Notes under the pieces: model-generated
The model's database searches: none
What the model was told of the DNA's origin: nothing
The model's input: only the letters and a program-made list of their open reading frames with translations
Shown here: positions 49,407 through 59,536 of the stretch, piece by piece
How positions within the stretch are numbered: position 1 is the stretch's first letter
Layout: the number at the start of each line of letters is the position of its first letter
NCBI RefSeq assembly: GCF_900111925.1
Contig: NZ_FOKA01000007.1
Span: 156,057 to 220,056, forward strand
DNA length: 64,000 nt
Reading direction: 5' to 3'
Origin: Cellulomonas marina
Lineage (GTDB): Bacteria; Actinomycetota; Actinomycetes; Actinomycetales; Cellulomonadaceae
Made by a program: the position numbers and the translations under genes

Positions 49407-51916
49407 CGGCGACCGGCGCGCGGGTCGCACCGGCACGCGTGCCTCCCGGCGGGACCGACGGGCGCCGGCGGGTCCGGACGGGTCTGCTCGCCGCCCTGGT
49501 GCTCGCCCTGCTCGGCGTGCTCGTCGTGCCCGCCGCCGGCCCGGCCGCGGCCGCGGGCGCGGGCGCGCTGCCCGTGACGGTCGCCGTCACGTCCGTCGAG
49601 CCGGCGGTCCTGCGCCCCGACGTCGACCTCGTCGTCACGGCCTCCGTCCGCAACGACGGGGACGAGGAGGTATCGGCGCCGCAGGTGTCCCTGCTGCTCA
49701 GCCGCTTCCGGCTGGGGGCGCGCAGCGAGGTGGCGGCGTGGGCCGACGCCGGCCCGGACGACGCCGCCGGCAGCCGCGTCGTCGCCGTGCCGCTGGCGGG
49801 GCCGCTCCCGCCCGGCGGGTCCGCGGACGTCACGCTCACCCTGCCCGCCGAGGACGTGCGCCTGCTCGACCTGCCCGACGTGTGGGGCCCTCGCGGGCTG
49901 GCGGTCGAGGTGACCGTGGGCCGCAGCCGGCTGGGGCTGGCCCGCACCTACGTGCTCTGGCAGCCGGACGGGGAGGTCGCCCGCGCGCGCGTCGCCGTCG
50001 TCGTCCCCGTGGTCGGGCCGGCCGCGGTCGCCGACGGGGCGGCGCCCGGCACGGGGGGCGACCCGGCGTCCGGGTCGGAGGACGAGGCACAGCCCGACAG
50101 CACGCCCGACGCCATGTCCGGCACGCAGCCCGAGGCAGGTCCTGGAGCCGACCCCGACGCAGGGCACGGCGCGGAGACCGGCACGGAGACCGGCAACCAG
50201 ACCGGCACGGAGACCGGCACGGAGACCGGCGACAACCCCGGAGCAGGAACCGAGGCCGGACCAGACGCCGACGGGGTGGCGGCTGCGGCGACGGACGACC
50301 TGGAGGCGCTCACCGCGCCCGAGGGACGGCTCGGGCGGTTGCTCGCCGCCACCGCCGGCCAGGACGCGGTGACGTGGGCGGTGGACCCCGCCCTCGTGGC
50401 CGGTGCCGCCGCGGGCGGTCCGCTGGCACGGGCGTGGGCGACGACGGCGCTCGACGGGCCGGCAGCCGACGGCTGGGCGCTGCCCTGGGGCGACCCCGAC
50501 GCCGCGGCGCTCGCGCACGCGGCCCGCGGCGGGCTGCTCGGCGTCGCCACGGCCCTGGGCGCGGAGGCCGCGGCGACGACCGGTGCCGGCGGGGCGGGCG
50601 ACGTGGTCTGGACGGCCGGCGCGGCCGACGACGCCACGGTCGCGGCCGCCGCCGCGGCGGGTGCGGACGTGCTCGTGGTCGACGACCCCGGCGCCGCGAC
50701 CGCCGGCGGCCTGGCGACCGCGACGACCGCGCAGGGCGACCTCGTCGTCGCCACGCCGGACCCGCTGCTGACGGCGCTGCTCGTCGAGGGCCGCGCGCCG
50801 GACGGCGCGGCCGAGGTCGCGGGGAGCACGGGCACTGGCCCGACCCCGACCCCGACCCCGAGCACGAGCACGAGCACGAGCACGATCGTGGGCACGGACG
50901 ACGAGGACGCGGCGGCGGGCGCGCCCGCGACGACCGCCACCGCCCGCCAGCGCCTGCTGGCCGAGACAGCCGTGGCCGCGCGGACGGCGGCCGGGGACCG
51001 GCTGCTGATCGCCCCCGGTCGGGACTGGGAGCCCCAGGAGGAGCGCACGGCGGTCCTCCTGGCGGCCCTGGCGGACGCCCCGTGGGTGACGACGACGGAC
51101 CTCGCCGGGCTCGTGGCCGGCGGGGACGACAGCCCTGCCGCCGACCTGCCAGGCCGCGTCGTCGACGAGGACGAGACCGACCCCGACGACGTCCGCGCCC
51201 TCGCCGACGCGCGGGCGGCCGCCCGCTCGTTCGCCGCCGTCGCGAGCGATCCCGACGCGCTCCTCGCGGGCGTCGACGCGACCACGCTGCTCCCGCTCTC
51301 GGTCGCGTGGCGCGCCGACCCCGCCGGTCGCGACGCCGCGGTCGCCGCCGCGCTGGAGGCCCTGCGGGGGCGGGCCGCGGGGCTGTCCGTCGCGCCCGTC
51401 AGCACGGTGAACGTCGTGTCCGCGCAGTCCGAGCTGCGGCTGTCGGTGCGCAGCGCGCTGCCGGCCGACGCCACCGTGCGGCTGCGCGTCGACCCCGACC
51501 GGGCCTGCCTCGCCGCCGACCGGTCGCCCACCGTGACCGTGCCCGCCGGCGCGGAGGTCGCCGTGCCGGTGCACCTCGTCGCCACGGCCAACTGCGACGT
51601 CACCGTGCGCGTCTCGCTGACGACCGCCGACGGCATCCCTGTCGGCGAGCCGGTGGCCTTCGAGGCCCGGGTCTCGCCGACCATCGAGAGCGTCGGCGTG
51701 GTGGTGGTCGGCGCGCTGCTGGCCGTGTTCCTCGTCGTCGGGATCGTCCGGACCGTGCGGCGCGGGCAGAGCTCGACGCGTGGCGCCGGCTCCGGCGCGG
51801 AACCGGGGTCGCTCGGCGTCCTCGGCGGCCGCGGCACGGACACCGGCGCGCACCCCGTCGTCCCGGACCCCTCGACGACCGACGACGTGCCCGCCGACCG
51901 GGGCACCCGGCCGTGA
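49403..51916 (+). CDS. DUF6049 family membrane-anchored extracellular protein
   Basis: An 837-residue protein with an N-terminal signal sequence (about 22-50), a large exported part and one C-terminal membrane helix (VVVVGALLAVFLVVGIV) with a basic cytoplasmic tail. The exported part opens with an Ig-like beta region. It holds an acidic Thr/Gly repeat tract (GTETGTETG, about 255-290) and a second low-complexity tract near 485. DUF6049 proteins are conserved just upstream of murJ in actinobacteria, with unknown function. GTG 49403 overlaps the NUDIX stop. Confidence 0.85.
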   Translation: MTATGARVAPARVPPGGTDGRRRVRTGLLAALVLALLGVLVVPAAGPAAAAGAGALPVTVAVTSVEPAVLRPDVDLVVTASVRNDGDEEVSAPQVSLLLSRFRLGARSEVAAWADAGPDDAAGSRVVAVPLAGPLPPGGSADVTLTLPAEDVRLLDLPDVWGPRGLAVEVTVGRSRLGLARTYVLWQPDGEVARARVAVVVPVVGPAAVADGAAPGTGGDPASGSEDEAQPDSTPDAMSGTQPEAGPGADPDAGHGAETGTETGNQTGTETGTETGDNPGAGTEAGPDADGVAAAATDDLEALTAPEGRLGRLLAATAGQDAVTWAVDPALVAGAAAGGPLARAWATTALDGPAADGWALPWGDPDAAALAHAARGGLLGVATALGAEAAATTGAGGAGDVVWTAGAADDATVAAAAAAGADVLVVDDPGAATAGGLATATTAQGDLVVATPDPLLTALLVEGRAPDGAAEVAGSTGTGPTPTPTPSTSTSTSTIVGTDDEDAAAGAPATTATARQRLLAETAVAARTAAGDRLLIAPGRDWEPQEERTAVLLAALADAPWVTTTDLAGLVAGGDDSPAADLPGRVVDEDETDPDDVRALADARAAARSFAAVASDPDALLAGVDATTLLPLSVAWRADPAGRDAAVAAALEALRGRAAGLSVAPVSTVNVVSAQSELRLSVRSALPADATVRLRVDPDRACLAADRSPTVTVPAGAEVAVPVHLVATANCDVTVRVSLTTADGIPVGEPVAFEARVSPTIESVGVVVVGALLAVFLVVGIVRTVRRGQSSTRGAGSGAEPGSLGVLGGRGTDTGAHPVVPDPSTTDDVPADRGTRP

Positions 51917-53607
51917 CCGGCGCGACCACCGCCACGGGCGCCGGTGGCGGCGGCGTCCGCCGGGGCGCGGCCCTCATGGCGTCGGGCACCGCGGTGTCCC
52001 GCGTGCTGGGCCTCCTGCGCGGCATGGTGCTCGTCGCCGCCATCGGAGCCACGGGCCAGGCCGCCGACGCCTTCGCCGTCGCCAACAAGCTGCCCAACGT
52101 CCTGTACATGGTGCTGGCCGGCGGGCTGCTCAACGCCGTGCTCGTGCCGCAGGTGGTGCGCGCGTACCGGCGCGGCGCCGGCCAGGAGTACGTCGACCGC
52201 CTCCTGACCCTGGGGTTCGTCGTGCTGGCGGGGCTGACGGTGCTGCTGACCCTCGCCGCGCCGCTGCTCGTCACCCTCTACGCCGACGACGCCGCCGGCC
52301 CGCGCCGGGCGCTGGCCGTCGCGTTCGCCACCTGGTGCGTGCCGCAGCTGTTCTTCTACGGCGTCTACGCCCTGCTGGGGCAGGTCCTCAACGCGCGCGG
52401 GTCCTTCGGGCCGTACATGTGGGCGCCGGTGGTCAACAACGTCGTGGCGATCGCCGGCTTCGGCGTCTTCATCGCCGTGTTCGGCGGCGCCGGGGGCGAC
52501 GGCGCGGGAGCGGGCGGCGGCCTGCAGGACGCGTCGACGTGGTCCTCGTCGACGGTCGCCGTGCTGGCCGCCGCCGCGACGCTCGGCGTCGTCGCCCAGG
52601 CCGCCGTGCTCGTGCCCTCGCTGCGGCGCGCCGGCGTGCGGTACCGGCCGCGGCTGGACCTGCGGGGGTCCGGGCTGGGACGGGCCGGGACCGTGGTCGG
52701 CTGGACCTTCGCGGGCCTCGTCGTCGGGCAGCTCGCGTACGTGGTCGTCTCCCGCGTGGCGTGGGACGCGCCCGCCGCCGCGGGGACGGTCCAGGGCGTC
52801 GCGGGCAACGCCGCCTACGACTACGGCTTCCTCGTGTTCATGCTGCCGCACTCGCTCGTCACGGTGTCGCTGGCGACGGCGCTGTTCACGCGCCTCGCCG
52901 CCCAGGCGCACGACGAGGACCTGCCCGCCGTGCGCGGCACGCTGTCCCTGGGGCTGCGCGTCGTCGGGCTGTTCACGGTCCTGGCCGCCGCCGTGGTGCT
53001 GGTCCTCGCGGTGCCCGTCACGCGCCTCGTCCTCGTCACGGGGGCGGCGGCGGACGTCCCGGCCGTCGCCGGCGTGGTGACGGCGATGGTCGTCGGGCTG
53101 CCGGCCTTCGGTGCGTGGTCGATGGCCCAGCGCGTGTACTACGCGTACGAGGACGCGCGGGGCCTGCTGCCGGTGCAGGTGGCCATGGCCGTGGTGGTCG
53201 CCGGTGGCGCGCTGCTGGGCCGCGCGGTGCTCCCCCCCTCGTCGTGGGTCGCGGGCGCCGGCGTCGCCATGTCGGTGTCCTACGTGCTGGGCGCCCTCGT
53301 CGCGCTCGTGCGGCTGCGCGGGCGGCTGCGCCGCCTGGACGGACGGCGCGTGCTCCGGACGCACGTGCAGGCGGTCGTCGCCGCGCTCGTCGCCGCGGGG
53401 CTCGGTCTCGCCGTGCTGCGCGGGCTCGAGGCGCTGCTGGCGGACACCGTCGGCGCGCGCCTGCTCGAGTGCGTCGTCGTCGGCACGGTGATGGGGCTGG
53501 TCTACCTCGGCGGGCTGCGGCTCATGCACGTCGCGGAGCTGGAGGTGCTGCTGGGACCGGCGGCCCGGGTGCTGCGCCGCCTGCTCGCGCGGGGCCGACG
53601 ACGCTGA
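51913..53607 (+). CDS. murJ: Lipid II flippase MurJ
   Basis: A 564-residue MOP-superfamily membrane protein with about fourteen helices. It opens with SGTAVSRVLGLLRGMVL and contains ANKLPNVLYMVLAGG, both MurJ signatures. It moves lipid II to the outer face of the membrane for peptidoglycan synthesis. GTG 51913 overlaps the DUF6049 stop by 4 nt. Confidence 0.95.
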   Translation: MTGATTATGAGGGGVRRGAALMASGTAVSRVLGLLRGMVLVAAIGATGQAADAFAVANKLPNVLYMVLAGGLLNAVLVPQVVRAYRRGAGQEYVDRLLTLGFVVLAGLTVLLTLAAPLLVTLYADDAAGPRRALAVAFATWCVPQLFFYGVYALLGQVLNARGSFGPYMWAPVVNNVVAIAGFGVFIAVFGGAGGDGAGAGGGLQDASTWSSSTVAVLAAAATLGVVAQAAVLVPSLRRAGVRYRPRLDLRGSGLGRAGTVVGWTFAGLVVGQLAYVVVSRVAWDAPAAAGTVQGVAGNAAYDYGFLVFMLPHSLVTVSLATALFTRLAAQAHDEDLPAVRGTLSLGLRVVGLFTVLAAAVVLVLAVPVTRLVLVTGAAADVPAVAGVVTAMVVGLPAFGAWSMAQRVYYAYEDARGLLPVQVAMAVVVAGGALLGRAVLPPSSWVAGAGVAMSVSYVLGALVALVRLRGRLRRLDGRRVLRTHVQAVVAALVAAGLGLAVLRGLEALLADTVGARLLECVVVGTVMGLVYLGGLRLMHVAELEVLLGPAARVLRRLLARGRRR

Positions 53608-53614
53608 CGGCCCG

Positions 53615-53620
53615 TAGCAT
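53615..53620 (+). promoter_or_regulatory. -10 box upstream of the pseudokinase gene
   Basis: TAGCAT, just past the murJ stop. GGAGG sits a few nt before GTG 53678, so this gene can be made separately from murJ. Confidence 0.5.
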
Positions 53621-53677
53621 GCCCGTACCCCGCCGGCACCGCTCCGCCGGCACCCGCACGACCGGACGGAGGGCGTC

Positions 53678-56392
53678 GTGACCGAGGCCGTGGGCCCCCT
53701 GCGCGTGGAGCCGGGGACGCTGCTGGCCGGCCGCTACGCGCTCGACCGACCCGTGGGCAGCGACGTGGCGGGGACGCGTGCCTGGGCCGCCACCGACCGG
53801 ATCCTCGACCGTCCGGTGCGCGTGCTGCTCCTGGCGGACGGGCCGGTCGCGCGTGCGCTGGACGCCGCCCGGCGCGCGGCCCTCGTCCCCGACCCGCGGC
53901 TGGCCCGCGTGCTCGACGTCGGTCAGGCCGCGGACGTCGGCGGGTACGTCGTCGGCGAGCGCGTGGACGGCCCGACCCTCGCCGACCTGACCGCGCGGGG
54001 GCCGCTGACGGGTCCGCAGGCGCGCGCCCTCGTCGGGGAGGCCGCGAGCGCGCTGGAGGCCGCACGCCACCGCGGCGTGCACCACCTCGCCCTGCGCCCC
54101 TCGGTGCTGCACGTGACGACGACCGGCCGGGTGCTGCTCACCGGCCTGGCCCTCGACGGGGTGCTCCTCGACCAGCCCGACGGCGACGCCCGTGCGACCG
54201 CCCGCGCCGACGCGGTCGGCCTCGTCCGCCTGCTCTACACCGCCCTGACCGGCCGCTGGCCCGGCGACGAGGCGTCGGCGGGAGGGCTGCCGCCGGCCCC
54301 GCTGGTGGAGGGCCGGCCCGTGCCGCCCGCCGACCTCGTCCCCGACGTGCCGAACGACCTGGACACCCTGTGCGCGGTCACCCTGGGACCGCACGACGAC
54401 GGCCCGTGGACGCCCGCCGAGCTCGTGCGCGACCTGGAGCCGTGGGGCGAGATCCGTGCCACGGCGCTCGGCCCCACGGGCGGCCCCGCCCTGGTCGGCC
54501 CCGCCACGGGCAGCGTCCCCGTCGTCGCGCCGCCCCCGCCCGGGGCGCCCCAGTGGTCGTCCGTGCGGAGCTGGTCGGACGTGCTCGCGCCGGCGGACGA
54601 GGCGGCCGCCGGCTCGCCGGTGCTGGCGTGGGCCCCCGTGGCGGCCCCCGGCACGACCCCGGCCGCGGACGCCGACGACGACGCACCCGACGACGCACCC
54701 GACGAGGACGTGACGGACGAGCACGTGACGGACGACGAGGCGCACGGCGACGCGATCGACCACGCGGTGGACGACGCGATGGACGACGCGATGGACGACG
54801 CGGTGGACGACACGGTGCGCGAGGACGTGACGGACGACGGCGTGGCCGACGACGACGAGCCCGGGGGCGACGAGCGCGGGGGCGACGAGCTGCGGGACCA
54901 CGGGGGCCCGACCGACGGGGGCCCGACCGACGGAGCCGCCGACGAGCAGCCGTCCGACGACGAGCCCGTCGACGGGCGCCCCTTCGGTGCCGGGACCCCC
55001 GAGCCCGGGGACGACGGCACGCCCGACGCGTCCCCGGCCGGTCCCGTCTCCGCTCCCGTCCGCCGGACCTCGGTCCGCGAGGTCGTCCAGGCGCGCCCGT
55101 CGCTGCGCCCCGGCACCCCGCCACCCGCGTTCCCACCCGCACGACTGCGGCACCGGGGGCACCGGCCCAGCGGCGGCGGCTCGACCGCCGCCGGCGCAGC
55201 CGCCTTCGGGGCCGGTGCTGCCGGTGCCGCCGCGGTCGCAGCCGCCGCCGCGCGCCGCCCGGACGGGCCGGACGGGACGACCGCGGACCCGAGGTCGGAG
55301 GCGGTCGAGCAGGCCGCGGTCCCGCACGCCTCGGTCCTGCCGGACCCCTACGGCCCGGCCGCCTCGGCCCCGACGCCGCCCACGGGCACCCCCATGGCAG
55401 CCGGGACCTCCGGGGAGCAGCCGACCGTCGGTACCCGTCCCGGCCACGACGAGCCGCCCGCCACGACCGGCTCGGTCGCCCTCGGGGACGGCGTCCTCGA
55501 CGTCGGCCCGGGTGCGGTCGGAGACCCGGTGACCGTCTCCACCCCGAGGCGCATCCCGCTGATCGCCCGCACGGGCGTCCCGTCGAGCGGGACGACCACC
55601 ACGCCGCCCGCGGCGACGAGCGAGCCCCCGGTCACGGGCGCGGGCACGGGCACCGACCCCGTCGCCGCAGCCGCGGCCGCACCCTCCGCCCCGGACCCCG
55701 TCGACGAGGAGTGGGACGTCATCGGCGTCATCGCCGACGACGACGAGCCCCGCCGACGCGGTCTCGACGGCGGGGTCGTCGCCCTCCTGCTCGTCCTCGT
55801 CCTCGTCGTCGCCGGGGTGGCCGTGGCCACCCGGTCGCTGCTCGCGCCCGTGACCGCCGACCCCGCGCCGACGACGAGCGACCCCGCCGCGGCCGCGGAG
55901 CCCACGGCACCGGAGGGGGAGCCGGCGGCTTCCGCGCCCGAGGCACCACCCCCGCCCGCCCCGCCCGCGATCGCCGGCCTCACCTCCATCGACCCGACCG
56001 ACCCCGCCGGCGAGCACCCGGAGGCGGTGGCCGCCGCCCTCGACGGCGACCCGGCGACGGCCTGGTACACCTACACGTACCGCACCTCCGCCCTCGGCGG
56101 CCTCAAGGCCGGGGTCGGCCTCGCCGTCACGCTCGCCCAGCCGGCCACGGTCACCACGGTGACCCTGCGCGTCAACGGCCCGGGCGGCACCTCCGTGGAG
56201 CTGCGGTCGACGGACGCCGCCAACCCGACCGCCGGGGACGTCCTCGCGTCCGGGACGGTCGGGCCCGAGACGGTGCTGACGCTCGCGACCCCGACGGAGA
56301 CGGCGTCGCTCGTCCTGTGGTTCCCGGCGGTCCCGCCCGCACCGGACGGCGACCGCTTCCGCCTCGAGGTCGCCGAGCTCGCGGTCTCCTGA
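53678..56392 (+). CDS. Membrane pseudokinase linked to MurJ
   Basis: A 904-residue protein. The N-terminal kinase-like domain (about 8-260) has lost key residues: the HRD loop reads LALRPS and the DFG position reads TGLALD, so it is probably inactive. A long acidic Asp-rich tract (about 330-430, [10 protein letters not shown]) and Ala-rich linkers follow. Then comes one membrane helix (about 706-728) and an extracellular discoidin-like domain. In mycobacteria the MurJ homologue is fused to such a pseudokinase and this end is likewise extracellular; here they are separate genes. It may regulate MurJ through a phosphopeptide-binding partner. Confidence 0.82.
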   Translation: MTEAVGPLRVEPGTLLAGRYALDRPVGSDVAGTRAWAATDRILDRPVRVLLLADGPVARALDAARRAALVPDPRLARVLDVGQAADVGGYVVGERVDGPTLADLTARGPLTGPQARALVGEAASALEAARHRGVHHLALRPSVLHVTTTGRVLLTGLALDGVLLDQPDGDARATARADAVGLVRLLYTALTGRWPGDEASAGGLPPAPLVEGRPVPPADLVPDVPNDLDTLCAVTLGPHDDGPWTPAELVRDLEPWGEIRATALGPTGGPALVGPATGSVPVVAPPPPGAPQWSSVRSWSDVLAPADEAAAGSPVLAWAPVAAPGTTPAADADDDAPDDAPDEDVTDEHVTDDEAHGDAIDHAVDDAMDDAMDDAVDDTVREDVTDDGVADDDEPGGDERGGDELRDHGGPTDGGPTDGAADEQPSDDEPVDGRPFGAGTPEPGDDGTPDASPAGPVSAPVRRTSVREVVQARPSLRPGTPPPAFPPARLRHRGHRPSGGGSTAAGAAAFGAGAAGAAAVAAAAARRPDGPDGTTADPRSEAVEQAAVPHASVLPDPYGPAASAPTPPTGTPMAAGTSGEQPTVGTRPGHDEPPATTGSVALGDGVLDVGPGAVGDPVTVSTPRRIPLIARTGVPSSGTTTTPPAATSEPPVTGAGTGTDPVAAAAAAPSAPDPVDEEWDVIGVIADDDEPRRRGLDGGVVALLLVLVLVVAGVAVATRSLLAPVTADPAPTTSDPAAAAEPTAPEGEPAASAPEAPPPPAPPAIAGLTSIDPTDPAGEHPEAVAAALDGDPATAWYTYTYRTSALGGLKAGVGLAVTLAQPATVTTVTLRVNGPGGTSVELRSTDAANPTAGDVLASGTVGPETVLTLATPTETASLVLWFPAVPPAPDGDRFRLEVAELAVS

Positions 56393-56472
56393 CCGCCGGC
56401 GCCGTCCCACCCGGTCCTCGCGCCGCACCTGTGGCGACCGGTCCCCGAGGGGACGTGGGCGTCCCGGGCCGC

Positions 56473-56498
56473 GGAACAACCGCCGACTACGATCCGTT
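56473..56498 (+). promoter_or_regulatory. SigR/SigH-like thiol-stress promoter of trxBA
   Basis: GGAAC, exactly 18 nt, then GTT. The SigR/SigH consensus is GGAAT-N18/19-GTT, and trxBA is a classic target in Streptomyces. TACGAT at 56488-56493 could serve a housekeeping promoter in the same place. Confidence 0.65.
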
Positions 56499-56538
56499 GA
56501 GCGCCTCAGCACGCCACCCCCGATCACCGGAGCACCCC

Positions 56539-57684
56539 GTGACCTCGTTCCCCGCCAACCTCGCCGCGACGTCCGCCCTCGACGGCCTCCTGGCCGGCAC
56601 GCAGGCCGGCACGCAGGACGGCACGTCGGACAGCACGCAGGACACCTCCACGGACGCGACCACCGCCGCCACCCCCGAGGACGACGTGCGCGACCTCGTC
56701 ATCGTCGGGTCCGGCCCCGCGGGGTACACCGCGGCGATCTACGCCGCGCGCGCCGGCCTGCGCCCGGTCGTCGTCGCCGGCTCCATCAGCGCGGGCGGCT
56801 GGCTCATGCAGACCACCGAGGTCGAGAACTTCCCGGGCTTCCCCGAGGGCGTGCAGGGCCCGGACCTCATGGAGAACATGCGCGCCCAGGCCGAGCGCTT
56901 CGGCGCCGAGATCATCTGGGACGACGCGACGGAGCTCGAGCTGACGGGCGACGTCAAGCGCATCGTGACCGGCGGCGGCGAGGAGTACCGCGCGCGCGCC
57001 GTCATCCTCAGCACGGGCTCGGCCTACCGCCGGCTCGGGCTCGAGGAGGAGGACCGCTTCTCCGGGCGGGGCGTCTCGTGGTGCGCCACCTGCGACGGGT
57101 TCTTCTTCCGTGATCAGGACGTCGTGGTCGTCGGTGGCGGCGACTCCGCCGTCGAGGAGGCCACCTTCCTCACGCGGTTCGCCCGCAGCGTCCTCATGGT
57201 GCACCGCCGCGACGCGCTGCGGGCGTCGAAGATCATGCAGGACCGCGCGTTCGCGGACCCGAAGATCTCGTTCGCCTGGAACAGCGAGGTCGTCGCCGTG
57301 CAGGGCGAGGACAAGGTGAGCGGCGTGACGCTGCGCGACGTCGCGACGGGCGAGACCCGCCAGGTCGACGCCACGGGCCTGTTCGTCGCCATCGGCCACC
57401 TGCCGCGCACCGACCTGCTCGTCGGCCAGGTGGATCTCGACGAGGAGGGCTACATCGCCGTCGAGGGCCGCACCACGAGGACCAACCTCCGGGGTGTCTT
57501 CGCCGCGGGTGACGTCGTGGACCACACCTACCGCCAGGCGATCACCGCGGCCGGCTCGGGCTGCGCCGCCGCGCTCGACGCCCAGCACTTCCTGGCCTCG
57601 CTCGCCGACGCGGCGCCCGGCGTCCCGGACCCGATGGTCACCACCTCGGTGCCGGTGCTCGTCGGGGAGGGCGCGGGGGCGTGA
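56539..57684 (+). CDS. trxB: Thioredoxin-disulfide reductase
   Basis: A 381-residue FAD/NADPH enzyme that reduces thioredoxin. FAD motif [18 protein letters not shown], active dithiol CATC in [13 protein letters not shown] motif [10 protein letters not shown], and the end motif GVFAAGDV. About 48 Thr/Asp/Ser-rich residues precede the first strand, longer than usual (about 320 aa). GTG 56539 has GGAG 6 nt upstream, which supports the long form. The stop overlaps trxA. Confidence 0.95.
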   Translation: MTSFPANLAATSALDGLLAGTQAGTQDGTSDSTQDTSTDATTAATPEDDVRDLVIVGSGPAGYTAAIYAARAGLRPVVVAGSISAGGWLMQTTEVENFPGFPEGVQGPDLMENMRAQAERFGAEIIWDDATELELTGDVKRIVTGGGEEYRARAVILSTGSAYRRLGLEEEDRFSGRGVSWCATCDGFFFRDQDVVVVGGGDSAVEEATFLTRFARSVLMVHRRDALRASKIMQDRAFADPKISFAWNSEVVAVQGEDKVSGVTLRDVATGETRQVDATGLFVAIGHLPRTDLLVGQVDLDEEGYIAVEGRTTRTNLRGVFAAGDVVDHTYRQAITAAGSGCAAALDAQHFLASLADAAPGVPDPMVTTSVPVLVGEGAGA

Positions 57685-58034
57685 CCGGCCCGGCGTCCCC
57701 CGTCGAGCCGGTCACGGACGCGACGTTCGAGGCCGCCGTGCTCGACGCGGACCTGCCCGTCGTCGTCGACTTCTGGGCGGCCTGGTGCAGCCCGTGCCGC
57801 GCGGTGGCGCCGGTGCTCGCCGAGCTGGCGCGCCAGTACGACGGCCGGGTACGGGTGGTGTCGGTGGACACCGACGCCAACCCGCGCGTCGTCGCCGACT
57901 ACGGCATCGTCTCCATCCCGACGCTGCACGTCTTCCGCGACGGCGAGCTCGTCGACACCGTCGTCGGCGCGCGGCCGAAGGCGGACCTGGCGCGGCACTT
58001 CGAGGCGGCGGCGGGCGGCTCGGCCGCGTCCTGA
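57681..58034 (+). CDS. trxA: Thioredoxin
   Basis: A 117-residue thioredoxin fold. The active site is WCSPC instead of WCGPC, and the cis-proline loop is SIPTL. GTG 57681 overlaps trxB by 4 nt. The Gly-to-Ser change may shift redox potential or partner choice. Confidence 0.94.
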   Translation: MTGPASPVEPVTDATFEAAVLDADLPVVVDFWAAWCSPCRAVAPVLAELARQYDGRVRVVSVDTDANPRVVADYGIVSIPTLHVFRDGELVDTVVGARPKADLARHFEAAAGGSAAS

Positions 58035-58058
58035 GCAGCGCGTGCGACACTGGCGCGC

Positions 58059-59402
58059 ATGACCTCCTCGCCCGTGCCCACGCGTCAGACGTCGGGCCAG
58101 CCCCCCACGTCCGCCGCCGCCGGCACGCGCCTGGACCCCTGGTTCGGCTCCTACGCCGAGCGCACCCACGGCATGCGCGCCTCGGAGATCCGTGCGCTGT
58201 TCGCCGTCGCCAACCGGCCCGAGGTCGTCTCGCTCGCCGGCGGGATGCCGTTCCTGCAGGGGCTGCCCCTGGACACGCTGGCCGAGCTCGCGCAGCAGGT
58301 CGTCGCCACGCGCGGCCTGACGGCGCTGCAGTACGGCTCGGGCCAGGGCGACGAGACGCTGCGGGAGCAGGTCCTCGAGGTCATGCGCCTCGAGGGGATC
58401 GAGGCGCACCCCGACGACGTCGTCGTCACCACCGGGTCGCAGCAGGCCCTCGACCTCGTCACGCGCGTCTTCATCGACCCGGGCGACGTCGTCGTCGCCG
58501 AGGCGCCGTCCTACGTCGGCGCGCTGGGTGTCTTCCGCGCGTACCAGGCGGAGGTCGTGCACGTGCCGCTCGACGAGGACGGCCTCGTCCCCGAGCTGCT
58601 CGAGGAGACCCTGACCCGCCTCGAGGCCGCGGGCCGCCGGGTCAAGTTCCTCTACCTCGTGCCGAACTTCCACAACCCCGCGGGCGTCTCCATCTCCCTC
58701 GAGCGCCGCCCGCGCATCCTCGAGATCGCCCGCCGGCACCACGTCCTCGTCCTCGAGGACAATCCCTACGGCTTGTTGTCCTTCGACGGCGACGTGCTCC
58801 CCGCGCTGCGCTCCTGGGACGACGAGGGCGTCATCTACCTCGGGTCGTTCTCGAAGACGTTCGCCCCCGGGTACCGGGTCGGCTGGGCCGTCGCGCCGCA
58901 CGCCGTCCGCGAGAAGCTGGTCCTGGCCAGCGAGTCGGCCATCCTCTGCCCCTCCAACGCCTCGCAGCTGGCCATCAGCACGTACCTGGCCAACCACGAC
59001 TGGAAGGGCCAGATCAAGGTCTACCGGGAGCAGTACCGGGAGCGGCGGGACGCCACGATCTCCGCCCTCGCCGAGTACCTGCCCGACGCGAGCTGGACCG
59101 TCCCCACCGGCGGCTTCTACACGTGGGTGAAGCTGCCCGAGGGCCTGGACGCGCGCGACATGCTCCCGCGGGCCGTCACGGCGCGGGTGGCCTACGTGCC
59201 GGGCACGGCGTTCTACTTCGACGGCCAGGGCGCGGACCACATGCGGCTGTCGTACTGCTTCCCGACGCCGGAGCGCATCCGGGAGGGCGTACGCCGCCTG
59301 GCGGGCGTCGTGTCGGGGGAGGCCGAGCTCGTCGAGCTGTTCGGCACCTCCCGCGGCCCCGCCGACGACGAGGTGCAGGCGCCCGCGCCCGACGTGTCCT
59401 GA
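58059..59402 (+). CDS. PLP-dependent aminotransferase (class I/II, aminoadipate-type)
   Basis: A 447-residue aminotransferase. The PLP lysine lies in GSFSKTFAPGYRVGW. Tetrapyrrole-phosphate contacts appear in TTGSQQALDLV and PNFHNPAG. Sequence style matches the LysN/2-aminoadipate and MocR-aminotransferase group, without a DNA-binding domain. ATG 58059 is near-leaderless (GACACT 6-7 nt upstream). Amino acid substrate unknown. Confidence 0.87.
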   Translation: MTSSPVPTRQTSGQPPTSAAAGTRLDPWFGSYAERTHGMRASEIRALFAVANRPEVVSLAGGMPFLQGLPLDTLAELAQQVVATRGLTALQYGSGQGDETLREQVLEVMRLEGIEAHPDDVVVTTGSQQALDLVTRVFIDPGDVVVAEAPSYVGALGVFRAYQAEVVHVPLDEDGLVPELLEETLTRLEAAGRRVKFLYLVPNFHNPAGVSISLERRPRILEIARRHHVLVLEDNPYGLLSFDGDVLPALRSWDDEGVIYLGSFSKTFAPGYRVGWAVAPHAVREKLVLASESAILCPSNASQLAISTYLANHDWKGQIKVYREQYRERRDATISALAEYLPDASWTVPTGGFYTWVKLPEGLDARDMLPRAVTARVAYVPGTAFYFDGQGADHMRLSYCFPTPERIREGVRRLAGVVSGEAELVELFGTSRGPADDEVQAPAPDVS

Positions 59403-59536
59403 CCCGGCGGCGCGGTCCCGCGTCCGCCGACGATGACGTCGTCCCGGTCGCGCCCCCGGCCCCCGCGGCACTGCAGCCGCCCATCCGCCCCCAGCCCCTG
59501 GTCCGCCCGGACCACCGACCGACCGGAGCCCGCACC

